Source: Pseudomonas sp. StFLB209
GTDB lineage: Bacteria; Pseudomonadota; Gammaproteobacteria; Pseudomonadales; Pseudomonadaceae
Direction of reading: 5' to 3'
Assembly (NCBI RefSeq): GCF_000829415.1
Contig: NZ_AP014637.1
Location: 620,001-684,000, forward strand
Length of the DNA: 64,000 nucleotides
Shown piece after piece: positions 22,133 to 29,902 of this stretch. A program made the translations under genes and the position numbers. Each line of letters starts with the position of its first letter. Positions within the stretch are counted from its first letter, which is position 1. The notes under the pieces were generated by a model that saw nothing but the letters and a program-made list of their open reading frames with translations, was not told the origin of the DNA and did no database searches.

Positions 22133-22663
22133 ATGATCGATGCCAATGACAAGCACACAGGAAGACTGGATCTCGGAGTCGAGCCCAAGAAGCGAGGCCG
22201 CCCGCCTACCGGCGCAGCCCTTTCAGGTGCCGAGCGGCAGCGCGCATACCGAGAACGTCAGCAGAAGATCATGTCACGTGACGATAACTCGGAGCTGCGC
22301 CTGGCACTCAAGGCGGCGCTTGATGATGTCGAAGACCTTCGAATGAAACTTCGGGTAGAGCTGGAGATGACGCACAAGGCACAATCCAAAGCGGTTCAGC
22401 TTGAGCTGCGCGTGAATGAGCTGGAGGCTGAGCTGGCATCGCGGCGTACGATGATAGGTAGTGATCGTGTCTGGAGGATGCAGTACAAGGTCAAAGGGGC
22501 GCGCAACTGGACGACTACCAGAAGCATCGACGGGATGCAGGAGGATGAGGCGTTCTTGAAGGTACGCGAACTGGTTGCCCAGGCCGCTGGGAGTGACAGG
22601 AACAGCCAATGGCGAGCGATTAGGGAGGATGGAGTAATATTTAATCCCAAAGATTGCAAATAA
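22133..22663 (+). CDS. AT-hook/coiled-coil DNA-binding-like protein, prophage cargo
   Basis: 176 residues. An AT-hook-like KKRGRPPTG (about 19-27) precedes a basic AERQRAYRERQQK helix, then a charged heptad-rich coiled coil (about 50-105), then a C-terminal domain with WRMQYKVKGARNWTTTRSID. No named family recognised; the KRGRP...ERQRAYRERQ opening is common in small proteins of Pseudomonas phages and integrative elements. GGAG eight bases before the ATG. The CACGTG palindromes before and inside the gene suggest it is self-regulating. Confidence 0.6.
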   Translation: MIDANDKHTGRLDLGVEPKKRGRPPTGAALSGAERQRAYRERQQKIMSRDDNSELRLALKAALDDVEDLRMKLRVELEMTHKAQSKAVQLELRVNELEAELASRRTMIGSDRVWRMQYKVKGARNWTTTRSIDGMQEDEAFLKVRELVAQAAGSDRNSQWRAIREDGVIFNPKDCK

Positions 22664-22704
22664 CAGCGCCAGCCATTATTTACCTGCAACCCATGGAGCC
22701 AAGA

Positions 22705-23361
22705 GTGAGCCAAAATCCTGTAGGAAAGCTGCTGCAATCGATTAACAAAAGCGAGCGATCATCTGAACTGTTCGACAAACTCGGAGAAGTCGCACTAGAC
22801 AAGTTTCTTGATAACGACTTAATCAAAGAAATCCCTATTATCGGAACAGTAATAAGTTTGCTGAAGGCCGGAGACGACTTCAGAGCCTACGCTTTTGCCA
22901 GGAAGATCATTGGTTTCCTACAGGAGGTTGAGACCGTCACAGTAGAGGAGCGGGATCGTTTCTTTGAAAAGCATTGTCAAACCCCTGAGCAACTCACTGA
23001 GCTTGGCGAAACAACCTTGATGGCACTGGACAAGGTTGACCACCCTACGCTCGCGCAAATGTACGGGCGCGCTTTTGCGTTAATGCTAAAAGATAGCGAG
23101 GCTGGCAAGCTCTTGTTCGAGCAGTATTCGTACATCATAAAAAACATGAGCCCCTATCTACTTAGAAATATGGGCAGTATCTACAAGTATTCGGGCATAT
23201 CCACATTTGACACCCATGCCGCTCATGAACTTTGCAACTACGGACTCATGGAACAAAAAATATTTGCCCGAGTAACGAACAAGGATGAGATGCAGCGTAC
23301 CTATATGCCAACTGAATACGGACGTAGATTCTACGACGACATCATTCGACCGTTTCAATAA
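22705..23361 (+). CDS. Hypothetical protein with central hydrophobic helix, prophage cargo
   Basis: 218 residues from a GTG at 22705 (GGAG six bases upstream); an ATG at 22693 adds four residues. No family recognised with confidence. A hydrophobic segment IPIIGTVISLLKAGDDF near residue 45 is followed by long amphipathic helices (FARKIIGFLQEVETVTVEER, TLAQMYGRAFALMLKDSEAG) and a C-terminal region that resembles a winged-helix (HELCNYGLMEQKIFARV, YMPTEYGRRFYDDI). Base composition is clearly more AT-rich than the structural genes, a sign of separate origin. Its position at the end of the late operon, convergent with it, suits a lysogen-expressed accessory gene; exclusion of other phages is one possible role. 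Confidence 0.5.
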   Translation: MSQNPVGKLLQSINKSERSSELFDKLGEVALDKFLDNDLIKEIPIIGTVISLLKAGDDFRAYAFARKIIGFLQEVETVTVEERDRFFEKHCQTPEQLTELGETTLMALDKVDHPTLAQMYGRAFALMLKDSEAGKLLFEQYSYIIKNMSPYLLRNMGSIYKYSGISTFDTHAAHELCNYGLMEQKIFARVTNKDEMQRTYMPTEYGRRFYDDIIRPFQ

Positions 23362-23406
23362 CACAAACTAGAAACCCGTCAGATGGCGGGCTCTTTATCC
23401 AGCGCT

Positions 23407-24378
23407 CTACAGGGTAACGCTGCCCAGCATCGCTGACAGCCCGCCCGCCTTCGCCGCCGCTGCAGTGAAAGCAGCCGCATTGTTCGGTGGCGGCGACTGA
23501 GGGTGCGTATGGGCCGCGATCTGCGTGTTCATCTCTTGCACCAGATCGAGCAGGTCGACCACAACCTGGAACAAATTCACGTTGCCCGACCCGATATGGT
23601 TCTTCGGCGCGACCAGGCGCTGGCTGCCCTGGGTGATGCTCTCGCGCAGGCCTGCGATCCGCTCCGACATATCGCCCTGAACGGCTGTGTTGTGCTTCTT
23701 GCCCACGACCAGGTTGTAATCGCGCCCGGTGGCCTGGTGCATGTCGTCCAGGGCGGCCAGGCTCACGGTCCCGCCGCTGGCCAGCTTGAGCGCGCCCAGG
23801 GCCTCGACCTTCTTGATCCCCCCTACCGTCTCGGTGGAATGGTGCTTCACGTCCTGGGCATGGCTCTGGTACTGCTCGCTGTTGCCCAGCGCCTCGACTT
23901 CCCGGGTGATCGCCTGGTCGCGGATCTTGCCGTCAGTCTGTCGCAGCCAGTCGCCGTCCGCCGTGACCCGCTGCTGCACGCCGTCACTGTGCTGCCAGAG
24001 CTGGTCGCCGTTGGGCACCTTCGGCAGGCTAAGGCCGTGCGGCAGGACTGACTGGATGTACGGGTGGCTGGGCGAGCCATACGCAAAGCACACGACAACC
24101 CGGGTGCCTTCCTGAGGAAAGGCGAACATGCCCATTTCCTCGCCGCCCGAAGGCAACGGCAGCGGCACGCCGGCAAGGATCGGCAGCGCCGGATCTGGCT
24201 CGCCGTCCTGGCCCAGGACCTCGATGTCGACGCCGTAGCGCGGGCGGAAGTCGTCGCACAGCCCGGCGTCGGCCGGGGCGTCCGGTACCGCAACCACGCG
24301 GCCAAAGCGCGGCAGGTGGTAACCGCCGGTGAGTTCAGGGAAAAGGCGCTCTACGCTGCGCTTTATTGCGTCGTCCAT
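23407..24378 (-). CDS. Baseplate central spike protein (gpV-like)
   Basis: 323 residues. An N-terminal OB-fold-like region (about 20-115, RFGRVVAVPDAPADAG, EGTRVVVCFAYGSPSHPYIQ) is followed by a beta-rich helix region (GGIKKVEALGALKLASGGTV) and a C-terminal tail with AAHTHPQ, a metal-binding HxH often found near spike tips. Likely the membrane-piercing spike. It overlaps the hub gene by 16 bases and is the last gene of the late operon. Confidence 0.75.
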   Translation of the reverse strand: MDDAIKRSVERLFPELTGGYHLPRFGRVVAVPDAPADAGLCDDFRPRYGVDIEVLGQDGEPDPALPILAGVPLPLPSGGEEMGMFAFPQEGTRVVVCFAYGSPSHPYIQSVLPHGLSLPKVPNGDQLWQHSDGVQQRVTADGDWLRQTDGKIRDQAITREVEALGNSEQYQSHAQDVKHHSTETVGGIKKVEALGALKLASGGTVSLAALDDMHQATGRDYNLVVGKKHNTAVQGDMSERIAGLRESITQGSQRLVAPKNHIGSGNVNLFQVVVDLLDLVQEMNTQIAAHTHPQSPPPNNAAAFTAAAAKAGGLSAMLGSVTL

Positions 24379-25058
24379 TTGATGGCCATCTGTGTGCCGG
24401 CCAGCGCAACACTGGTGATGCGCTCGCCCTGGTTAATTGTGACGCCTGGCCGCAGGCCAGGCACCGCTGAGATCATTGCGCTCTGATTGCCTTGGTATCC
24501 ATCAAACAGCTTGGTTGGCATTTGCAGCGGCTCGCGGGTACCAAAAAAACTGTCGGCCCAGGAGCCGACGAATATTTCTCCGTCACCTTGCTGCTGCCAG
24601 ATCAGGTCATCGATGGCGAAAACCCGGGCCAGGCTGTCCATGGCCAGGGTGCCGGCGGCCAGGCTGTAGAAGAACGGCGCCTTTACCCGGGTGTATCCCT
24701 GGTCCGGTACCCGAAACTTCAGCCCGGTTTTAATGCTGATGTCGGCCAGCACGGCGCGCAGGTCGACATGGCGTAGGTTCATCGGCAGCGGCCGGGCCAG
24801 CACGGCGGCCAGCTCGCGGCAGTACACCACCTGCTCCAGGCCATTAGCCGCGGTGCTGCGCTCCACGTAGCCGATAAAGTGCCGCTGCAGGGTCGCGTCG
24901 TTGTAGCCGATGTCAAAAGTCACCAGTTGGCCAGGTTTCGCGCCACTGGCTTGGATCGTGAATGTGGCCCGGCCGGGACTTTTCAGGTCCAGACGCACGT
25001 CGTCCTGCACCAAGGCCTGAGCGGCGCCGCCAATAGTAAGTACCTGGTGCAGCTTCAC
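24363..25058 (-). CDS. Baseplate hub protein (gpD/gp27-like)
   Basis: 231 residues. The N-terminus looks like the beta-barrel of hub proteins (MKLHQVLTIGGAAQALVQDD, RATFTIQASGAKPGQLVTF), followed by the LRAVLADISIKTGLKFRVPD segment typical of D-type tail hubs. Shorter than P2 gpD. It lies between a baseplate complex protein and the spike, which fits a hub carrying the spike. Confidence 0.65.
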   Translation of the reverse strand: MKLHQVLTIGGAAQALVQDDVRLDLKSPGRATFTIQASGAKPGQLVTFDIGYNDATLQRHFIGYVERSTAANGLEQVVYCRELAAVLARPLPMNLRHVDLRAVLADISIKTGLKFRVPDQGYTRVKAPFFYSLAAGTLAMDSLARVFAIDDLIWQQQGDGEIFVGSWADSFFGTREPLQMPTKLFDGYQGNQSAMISAVPGLRPGVTINQGERITSVALAGTQMAIKWTTQ

Positions 25059-25597
25059 GGTTTATCCCCCAGATAGGTGTCCACTTTCTTCAGGAAGGCC
25101 TCAAAACCAGTCAGCTCCTGCGGTGCGCCGGATTCGCCGGCAGCGCCGGTACCGGACACGCCGTCACCAGGTGCCGACTGGCTGGCCACGTCGTTGCCGG
25201 CGCGGCGCTGCTCCTTCTTCTCAGGGTTCGACAGCTTTTCAGTCAACGTGAATTGGATGATCCACTGCTGCAGCGTGTCGTCCTCCCGGGCGCTCACGCT
25301 GTCGGTGAACGTGACCTGGCGGATCCCCATGGCCTGGGCCGTGTCGTTGACGATCCGGTACGTCGTCTGCTGGCCACCGCCTTCGGTGCCCTCGGCCAGG
25401 CGCATGAGCGTCTGCAGATCCTCGACCTTCGTGAACGGAATCATCATGGCCACAGTGAGAGTCTTGGGTTTGAAGCCCTTTTCAGACTTGTCTGTCGCAC
25501 TGGTCTGCCCGGACATGTCTGCCGCCTCGATCTTGAGGCTACCGGTCAGCTTCATGCTGTTGCCGATGATCTGCGTGCCGTTGAGCAGGATGGTCAT
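25055..25597 (-). CDS. Baseplate complex protein
   Basis: 180 residues from the ATG at 25597, which overlaps the upstream stop as ATGA. It starts MTILLNGTQIIGNSMKLTGS and has a charged, low-complexity linker (about 115-160) before TGFEAFLKKVDTYLGD. The same kind of protein stands beside the hub gene in HP1/K139-type phages. No enzymatic motif. Confidence 0.6.
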   Translation of the reverse strand: MTILLNGTQIIGNSMKLTGSLKIEAADMSGQTSATDKSEKGFKPKTLTVAMMIPFTKVEDLQTLMRLAEGTEGGGQQTTYRIVNDTAQAMGIRQVTFTDSVSAREDDTLQQWIIQFTLTEKLSNPEKKEQRRAGNDVASQSAPGDGVSGTGAAGESGAPQELTGFEAFLKKVDTYLGDKP

Positions 25598-26520
25598 AGG
25601 CCCACCAGCTCCCGCACGAAGCCCAGACCCGGCAACGATCCCACCAGCATGAGGCCCGACGACAAGGCCCACTCATGCCCTGGGGCGTCTGCGCCTTCCA
25701 GGATCTGCCGGCGCAACTCGTCAGGATCGCCTGGGCCGACCAGGCGCGCCTGCATCGAGGCGTCTGGCGAACCGTTGGCCAGCAGCTCCTGCAGGTCAGT
25801 CAATGTCTGGCTGTGCTCCAGGGTCTGCTGTGCCTTGCGCTGCGCCAGTTGTGCCAGATCGCTGAGCGGCGAGCTGTCGGCCGCGTAGCTCTCCAGTTGG
25901 GCAATCTGGCTGGTCATGGCTTGGCTGGCGGCTTTCAGCACTGTGCAGCGCTCCAGGGGCAATGCTGACCAACGCGGCAGCGCGCCGGCAGTGGGCAGTT
26001 CCCACTTTTCGGCCTCAAGGCGGAAGATCTGCCCGGCCCGGCGCTCGGCTCGCTGCAGATCCGGGATCGGCATCAGTGCATTGAACGTCGACAACGTGCT
26101 GGCCAAACCGTCATAGCGCGTGCCCAGGAACAGCAGCACCAGGGCATATTGCTCGCCGGCCGGGCGCTGCGGGTCGCTGCCGTCCTGCAGCTTGTCCGCC
26201 AGACGCTGCAGCACGTTCGGGGCCGACAGGTAACGCTGATAGCCCGTGCCCTCACCAACGCCGGACTGGAACGGTGTCACGACAATACACTGCGGCACCT
26301 CCCCAAACTGCGCATCGAGCGCTGCCCGGCCGGTGCCGATCACGCCCTGGACAGCTGCGCCGATCGTACTCAAATCCGTGCTGGCCAGCGCCTGCAGTTG
26401 ACCCAAACGCTCGCTGGCACCGGCAAGCTGCGCAGCGGCCAGCTCCTGGCCCTGGGCGATGTCATCCATCCAGCTCGTGGCCTCGGTTGGCCACTGCAGC
26501 GTCACCGGTGCCCAGGTCAT
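25594..26520 (-). CDS. Phage tail-associated protein, function unknown
   Basis: 308 residues, largely helical: ATSWMDDIAQGQELAAAQLA and a long helical stretch with LDAQFGEVPQCIVVTPFQSG, then QMTSQIAQLESYAAD-like helices, and a hydrophobic C-terminus GLMLVGSLPGLGFVRELVGL. No family name recognised. Start and stop overlap both neighbours by 4 bp within the tail operon, so it is expected to be a virion or tail assembly protein. Confidence 0.55.
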   Translation of the reverse strand: MTWAPVTLQWPTEATSWMDDIAQGQELAAAQLAGASERLGQLQALASTDLSTIGAAVQGVIGTGRAALDAQFGEVPQCIVVTPFQSGVGEGTGYQRYLSAPNVLQRLADKLQDGSDPQRPAGEQYALVLLFLGTRYDGLASTLSTFNALMPIPDLQRAERRAGQIFRLEAEKWELPTAGALPRWSALPLERCTVLKAASQAMTSQIAQLESYAADSSPLSDLAQLAQRKAQQTLEHSQTLTDLQELLANGSPDASMQARLVGPGDPDELRRQILEGADAPGHEWALSSGLMLVGSLPGLGFVRELVGL

Positions 26521-27023
26521 GCCGGCACCATCACTTCGTCGTACGCCACCTGGTAATGCGCGAAGAACTGCTCAGCGATATTGATCGCCCGGATGTCATC
26601 GAGGGTTTTCGCCGCGTTGATCAGTTCAGACACGGCGCGTTCACCCCGGAAGCATCCGCGCACGTGCGCGGCCATCGACTTGGCGATCGGCTCGATCTCG
26701 GCCAGGGTCACGACCTGCCAGCCGTTGACCGCTTTCCAGTCCGTGTCTGGAATCAGCCCATGCTTGAGCGTCGTGTAAGCGTTGCCCAGCTGCGCCTGGC
26801 TCTCGCGGTCAGTGAGGATCTGCAACCCGTTTGCAAGCGTCAGTCCGGTGGTTTCGAACGTGAAGCGGTGGCTGGCCAGCTCGGCGTGCAGATCGGGTTG
26901 ATTGAGGCCGACAGCAAGCGCCTCGGCCGCCTCGGCAGAGTCGGCCAGCCAGTAGCTTTCGTACATCTGTTCTGTGTTGATGATCAGCGCCTGGCCGTCA
27001 GCAAACGATTGGACCTGGTACAT
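26517..27023 (-). CDS. Tail-fibre-associated protein (DUF4376-like)
   Basis: 168 residues starting MYQVQSFADGQALIINTEQM. The C-terminal half (WQVVTLAEIEPIAKSMAAHV, RAVSELINAAKTLDDI) resembles DUF4376, which accompanies phage tail fibres and may be a fibre accessory or assembly factor. It follows the fibre gene by 7 bp, the usual place for such a protein. Confidence 0.6.
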   Translation of the reverse strand: MYQVQSFADGQALIINTEQMYESYWLADSAEAAEALAVGLNQPDLHAELASHRFTFETTGLTLANGLQILTDRESQAQLGNAYTTLKHGLIPDTDWKAVNGWQVVTLAEIEPIAKSMAAHVRGCFRGERAVSELINAAKTLDDIRAINIAEQFFAHYQVAYDEVMVPA

Positions 27024-27030
27024 GAGTCAC

Positions 27031-29292
27031 CTACGCGATTTTGACAAAGGAGTTGAGGAAGCCGGCGCTGGTCTGCCCAGCAAAGGCGTAGATCTCGCCA
27101 TTGATGACGTTCTGGGATTGGCTACGGCGAACGCCGCCACCAGACGGCAGTTGTTCCCACTTGTCTGTTGGCGGGTCATACACCCACAGTTCGGCGATAA
27201 CCGTGTTGTTGTCTGTCATACCGCCGTAGTGGTAAATCTTGCCGTCGACCTCGGAAAGCCGGCCGTAGACCCGTCTGGTCGGCAGTGCCGTCAGCGCGGC
27301 CCAGGTGTTGTCAGCCGGATTAAATGCCTTGAAAAAACCGTTTTCGTAGACATACATTTTGCCGACGCACGCCACTGCATCGATGCCGTTGTAGTTCAGC
27401 GCTGGCCGCTCACCGATGGTTACCCATTTGTCGGTGTCGAACTCGTAGACCCACAGTGCGGCAGGACCGTAGTTGTAGTATTGGATGCCGCCCCAGACGT
27501 ACATCTTTCGTCCGATTACCACTGCCGAATGACTGATTCGCTCTGAGGGCGCGTTCGCCTTGGACGTCCACGTACCTGCTACCGGGTCGTAGACCCGAAG
27601 GGTTTTTACCCAGGTCGGGGACGTGTCGCCACCACCCCCGAACAGGTACAGCTTGCCCTCAAACTCCACCATGGTGGCCCCGCTGCGTGCGGCACCTGTT
27701 TGCTCACCTACCAGTTGCGCCCATTGATTGGTCGCTGGGGTGTAGCGCCAGAAGTCAGTGGGGTAGCCGCCGTTCGACCCGCCGTACACATAGAGCTGGC
27801 CATTACAAACGGCACTTGCGGCGAAAGACCTCGCCGTCGCGCCGGCGTTCAGGAATGTGTAAACGCCCTTCAAAATGTCGCTGGTGGTGAATGACACGAC
27901 GGCGGACCACTCAGATTCGCCCAGGGTTGCACCCTTGTGCTTGAGCCGGCCATAAACCAGCGTGGCGAACGGCAGCGCGTTGGGCGGCTGGAACGAAATC
28001 AACTGAGTCGTGCTGAACCCTGAGTCGTACAGAATCGTCGAAAAGTCGGCTTTCAGGGACAACTGCAGGCGGCTGGATGCATGCGTGTCGCTGCCCCCAT
28101 AAACGCTGAAGGCGTCACTTGTCAGCTTGCCCGAGGGGCTGACCTTGACTGCACCGTCCAGCGGGCTGGTGATCGTTGGCCGGCGGATGTACACCGATGC
28201 CGTGTTGAACGTCACCACCGTTGACCACGCCGATTGCAGCGTCTGGCCCACGAACAGCCCCCGCGTGTAATAGCGCTTCGACGGATCCAGGCGCTTGCTG
28301 AATCGCGCCAGGGCAATGTTGACCAGATCCGTGGCCACGGTTTCATCCAGCACCAGGTCAGTGAACGCGGCATCGCGTGCGACCTGCAGGCGGGTTTGCT
28401 TGTGCGTGTCGTAGCCGGTCGGGTAGACGGTGAATGCCGATAGCGCGAACGTCGGTTCAAACCCTACGTTTGCCGCGTTGTTCGCCGGTGAGGTGATCAC
28501 CGGCGCCGCGATCGCAGGCGCTCCCAGCGCGACCTTGAACGGCACATCGACACCGTCACGGGTCACGGTCAGCGTGACAACACCGGCAGCGGCGCCGGAC
28601 GGGATGGTAAGCGTGATCGTGTCGCCGGTGCGGGCCAGAGTGCCCAGACTGGTGCGCACGGCCCACGTGGCGCCGATACTGTAGTCAGTGATCTTGTACG
28701 TGTTGTTGCTGCCCGGGTAGACCAGGTTCGGGCCGTCCAGATTGACCAGTGCCGGCGGCGTCCAGTTGTCCAGGTCCAGCTTTTTATCAAGCTTGGTTTC
28801 GATTGCGGCCAAGCGGTCATTAACCCGGGCGAACAGCACCGAATAGTCGAACTGCCAGGTCTTCGCGGGAATGGCAATTCCGGTCAGCGCTTGAGCACCG
28901 TTGTACTCAAGGACAATGTTGCGCGTCAGATTGTTACCCGCTTGCAACGGGGGAATCTCGCGGCGCTTCTGCAGCAGCGGCACGTACGCGACGATCAGCA
29001 GCGTACCCTCAGCGGTCTGCAGACCAATCCAGTTGAAGTCGAAGTCTCCTAACTCGCTCGTCATGAGCAGGCTGTAGACGACCCGGTTCGCGTCCAGGTA
29101 GCCGAAGTGCTGCACGTCTTCGCTGTGCACGATCTGCTCGGCGGCCGGCAGGCCTGCGGCCCGGTCAACGGGCTTTGAGGTGTCCAGGCCCGGCACATTG
29201 GCCAGGATGAACCGGGTCACGTCGACGGTCTGTTTGGCCGCTTGTTTCTGCGCAAAAAGGCTCTCGCCGGCCAGGGTAATGCTTGCACCCAT
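27031..29292 (-). CDS. Tail fibre with C-terminal Kelch repeats
   Basis: 753 residues. N-terminal ~170 residues are of the phage tail-fibre/collar type that joins to the baseplate (MGASITLAGESLFAQKQAAK, HFGYLDANRVVYSLLMTSEL). The middle (about 170-480) contains two Ig/FN3-like repeats, each with ITSP near the start and SDTH or YDTH before SRLQ or TRLQ. From about residue 485 to the end are at least five Kelch units (AVCNGQLYVYGG, MVEFEGKLYLFGGGG, AVVIGRKMYVWGGIQ, EVDGKIYHYGGMT, NVINGEIYAFAGQ), predicting a beta-propeller receptor-binding head. Confidence 0.8.
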   Translation of the reverse strand: MGASITLAGESLFAQKQAAKQTVDVTRFILANVPGLDTSKPVDRAAGLPAAEQIVHSEDVQHFGYLDANRVVYSLLMTSELGDFDFNWIGLQTAEGTLLIVAYVPLLQKRREIPPLQAGNNLTRNIVLEYNGAQALTGIAIPAKTWQFDYSVLFARVNDRLAAIETKLDKKLDLDNWTPPALVNLDGPNLVYPGSNNTYKITDYSIGATWAVRTSLGTLARTGDTITLTIPSGAAAGVVTLTVTRDGVDVPFKVALGAPAIAAPVITSPANNAANVGFEPTFALSAFTVYPTGYDTHKQTRLQVARDAAFTDLVLDETVATDLVNIALARFSKRLDPSKRYYTRGLFVGQTLQSAWSTVVTFNTASVYIRRPTITSPLDGAVKVSPSGKLTSDAFSVYGGSDTHASSRLQLSLKADFSTILYDSGFSTTQLISFQPPNALPFATLVYGRLKHKGATLGESEWSAVVSFTTSDILKGVYTFLNAGATARSFAASAVCNGQLYVYGGSNGGYPTDFWRYTPATNQWAQLVGEQTGAARSGATMVEFEGKLYLFGGGGDTSPTWVKTLRVYDPVAGTWTSKANAPSERISHSAVVIGRKMYVWGGIQYYNYGPAALWVYEFDTDKWVTIGERPALNYNGIDAVACVGKMYVYENGFFKAFNPADNTWAALTALPTRRVYGRLSEVDGKIYHYGGMTDNNTVIAELWVYDPPTDKWEQLPSGGGVRRSQSQNVINGEIYAFAGQTSAGFLNSFVKIA

Positions 29293-29302
29293 GGGTGTTT
29301 CC

Positions 29303-29902
29303 TTACTGAGTAATGAGGGTCATGTGGTCGTGGTCGAGCTGGTGGGCCAGCAACGCGACCCCCACGGTGTCTGTGTCGTCGAATCGAGCGGTGATCGTCA
29401 TGTGGTCGCTGGCCACGTCGTACGCATCGAGCTGCAGCACGACATGCGTAGTACCGACCAGTTCGTAACGCCGGCAGGTGCGCCCGTATTGATTGACGAT
29501 CAGGTCCAAAAGCATCGGGTAGTCCGATAGCTGCTGGTCGCTCAGCAGCAGTTGCACCACGTCCCAATCCCGGTTGTGCTGCCGCTCCAGGATCTGCACG
29601 TCACCGATGCCCAGCCGCTGGAAAATCCGCTTGAAGCCGACCGTAGAGCCGGCGTCCTTGGCATTGGCAAATGCATACTTCACGCGCAGGCGATAGAGGC
29701 TCAACGGCTCACCCCGGAACCGGCTGATGTCCCGCTGCCAGGCCAGTAGGTCCAGGATCTGCGGGTGGCAGGTTTCCGGATCGAGCTGCAGCAGCGGCCA
29801 GGTCATCCAGGCCTCGGCCCGGTCCCACCAGGCCTGTGCGGCGGCCTTGAGCTTTGTGGCCTCGGCTCCATCGAGCCAGAACGGGAGTTCGAGCTTAATC
29901 AC
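29303..29902 (-). CDS. Phage tail protein I (baseplate wedge)
   Basis: 199 residues. Starts MIKLELPFWLDGAEATKLKA and contains LAWQRDISRFRGEPLSLYRL and FKRIFQRLGIGDVQILE, as expected for gpI-type baseplate proteins. It overlaps the J gene by 8 bases and precedes the fibre gene, the P2-like J-I-H order. Confidence 0.75.
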   Translation of the reverse strand: MIKLELPFWLDGAEATKLKAAAQAWWDRAEAWMTWPLLQLDPETCHPQILDLLAWQRDISRFRGEPLSLYRLRVKYAFANAKDAGSTVGFKRIFQRLGIGDVQILERQHNRDWDVVQLLLSDQQLSDYPMLLDLIVNQYGRTCRRYELVGTTHVVLQLDAYDVASDHMTITARFDDTDTVGVALLAHQLDHDHMTLITQ

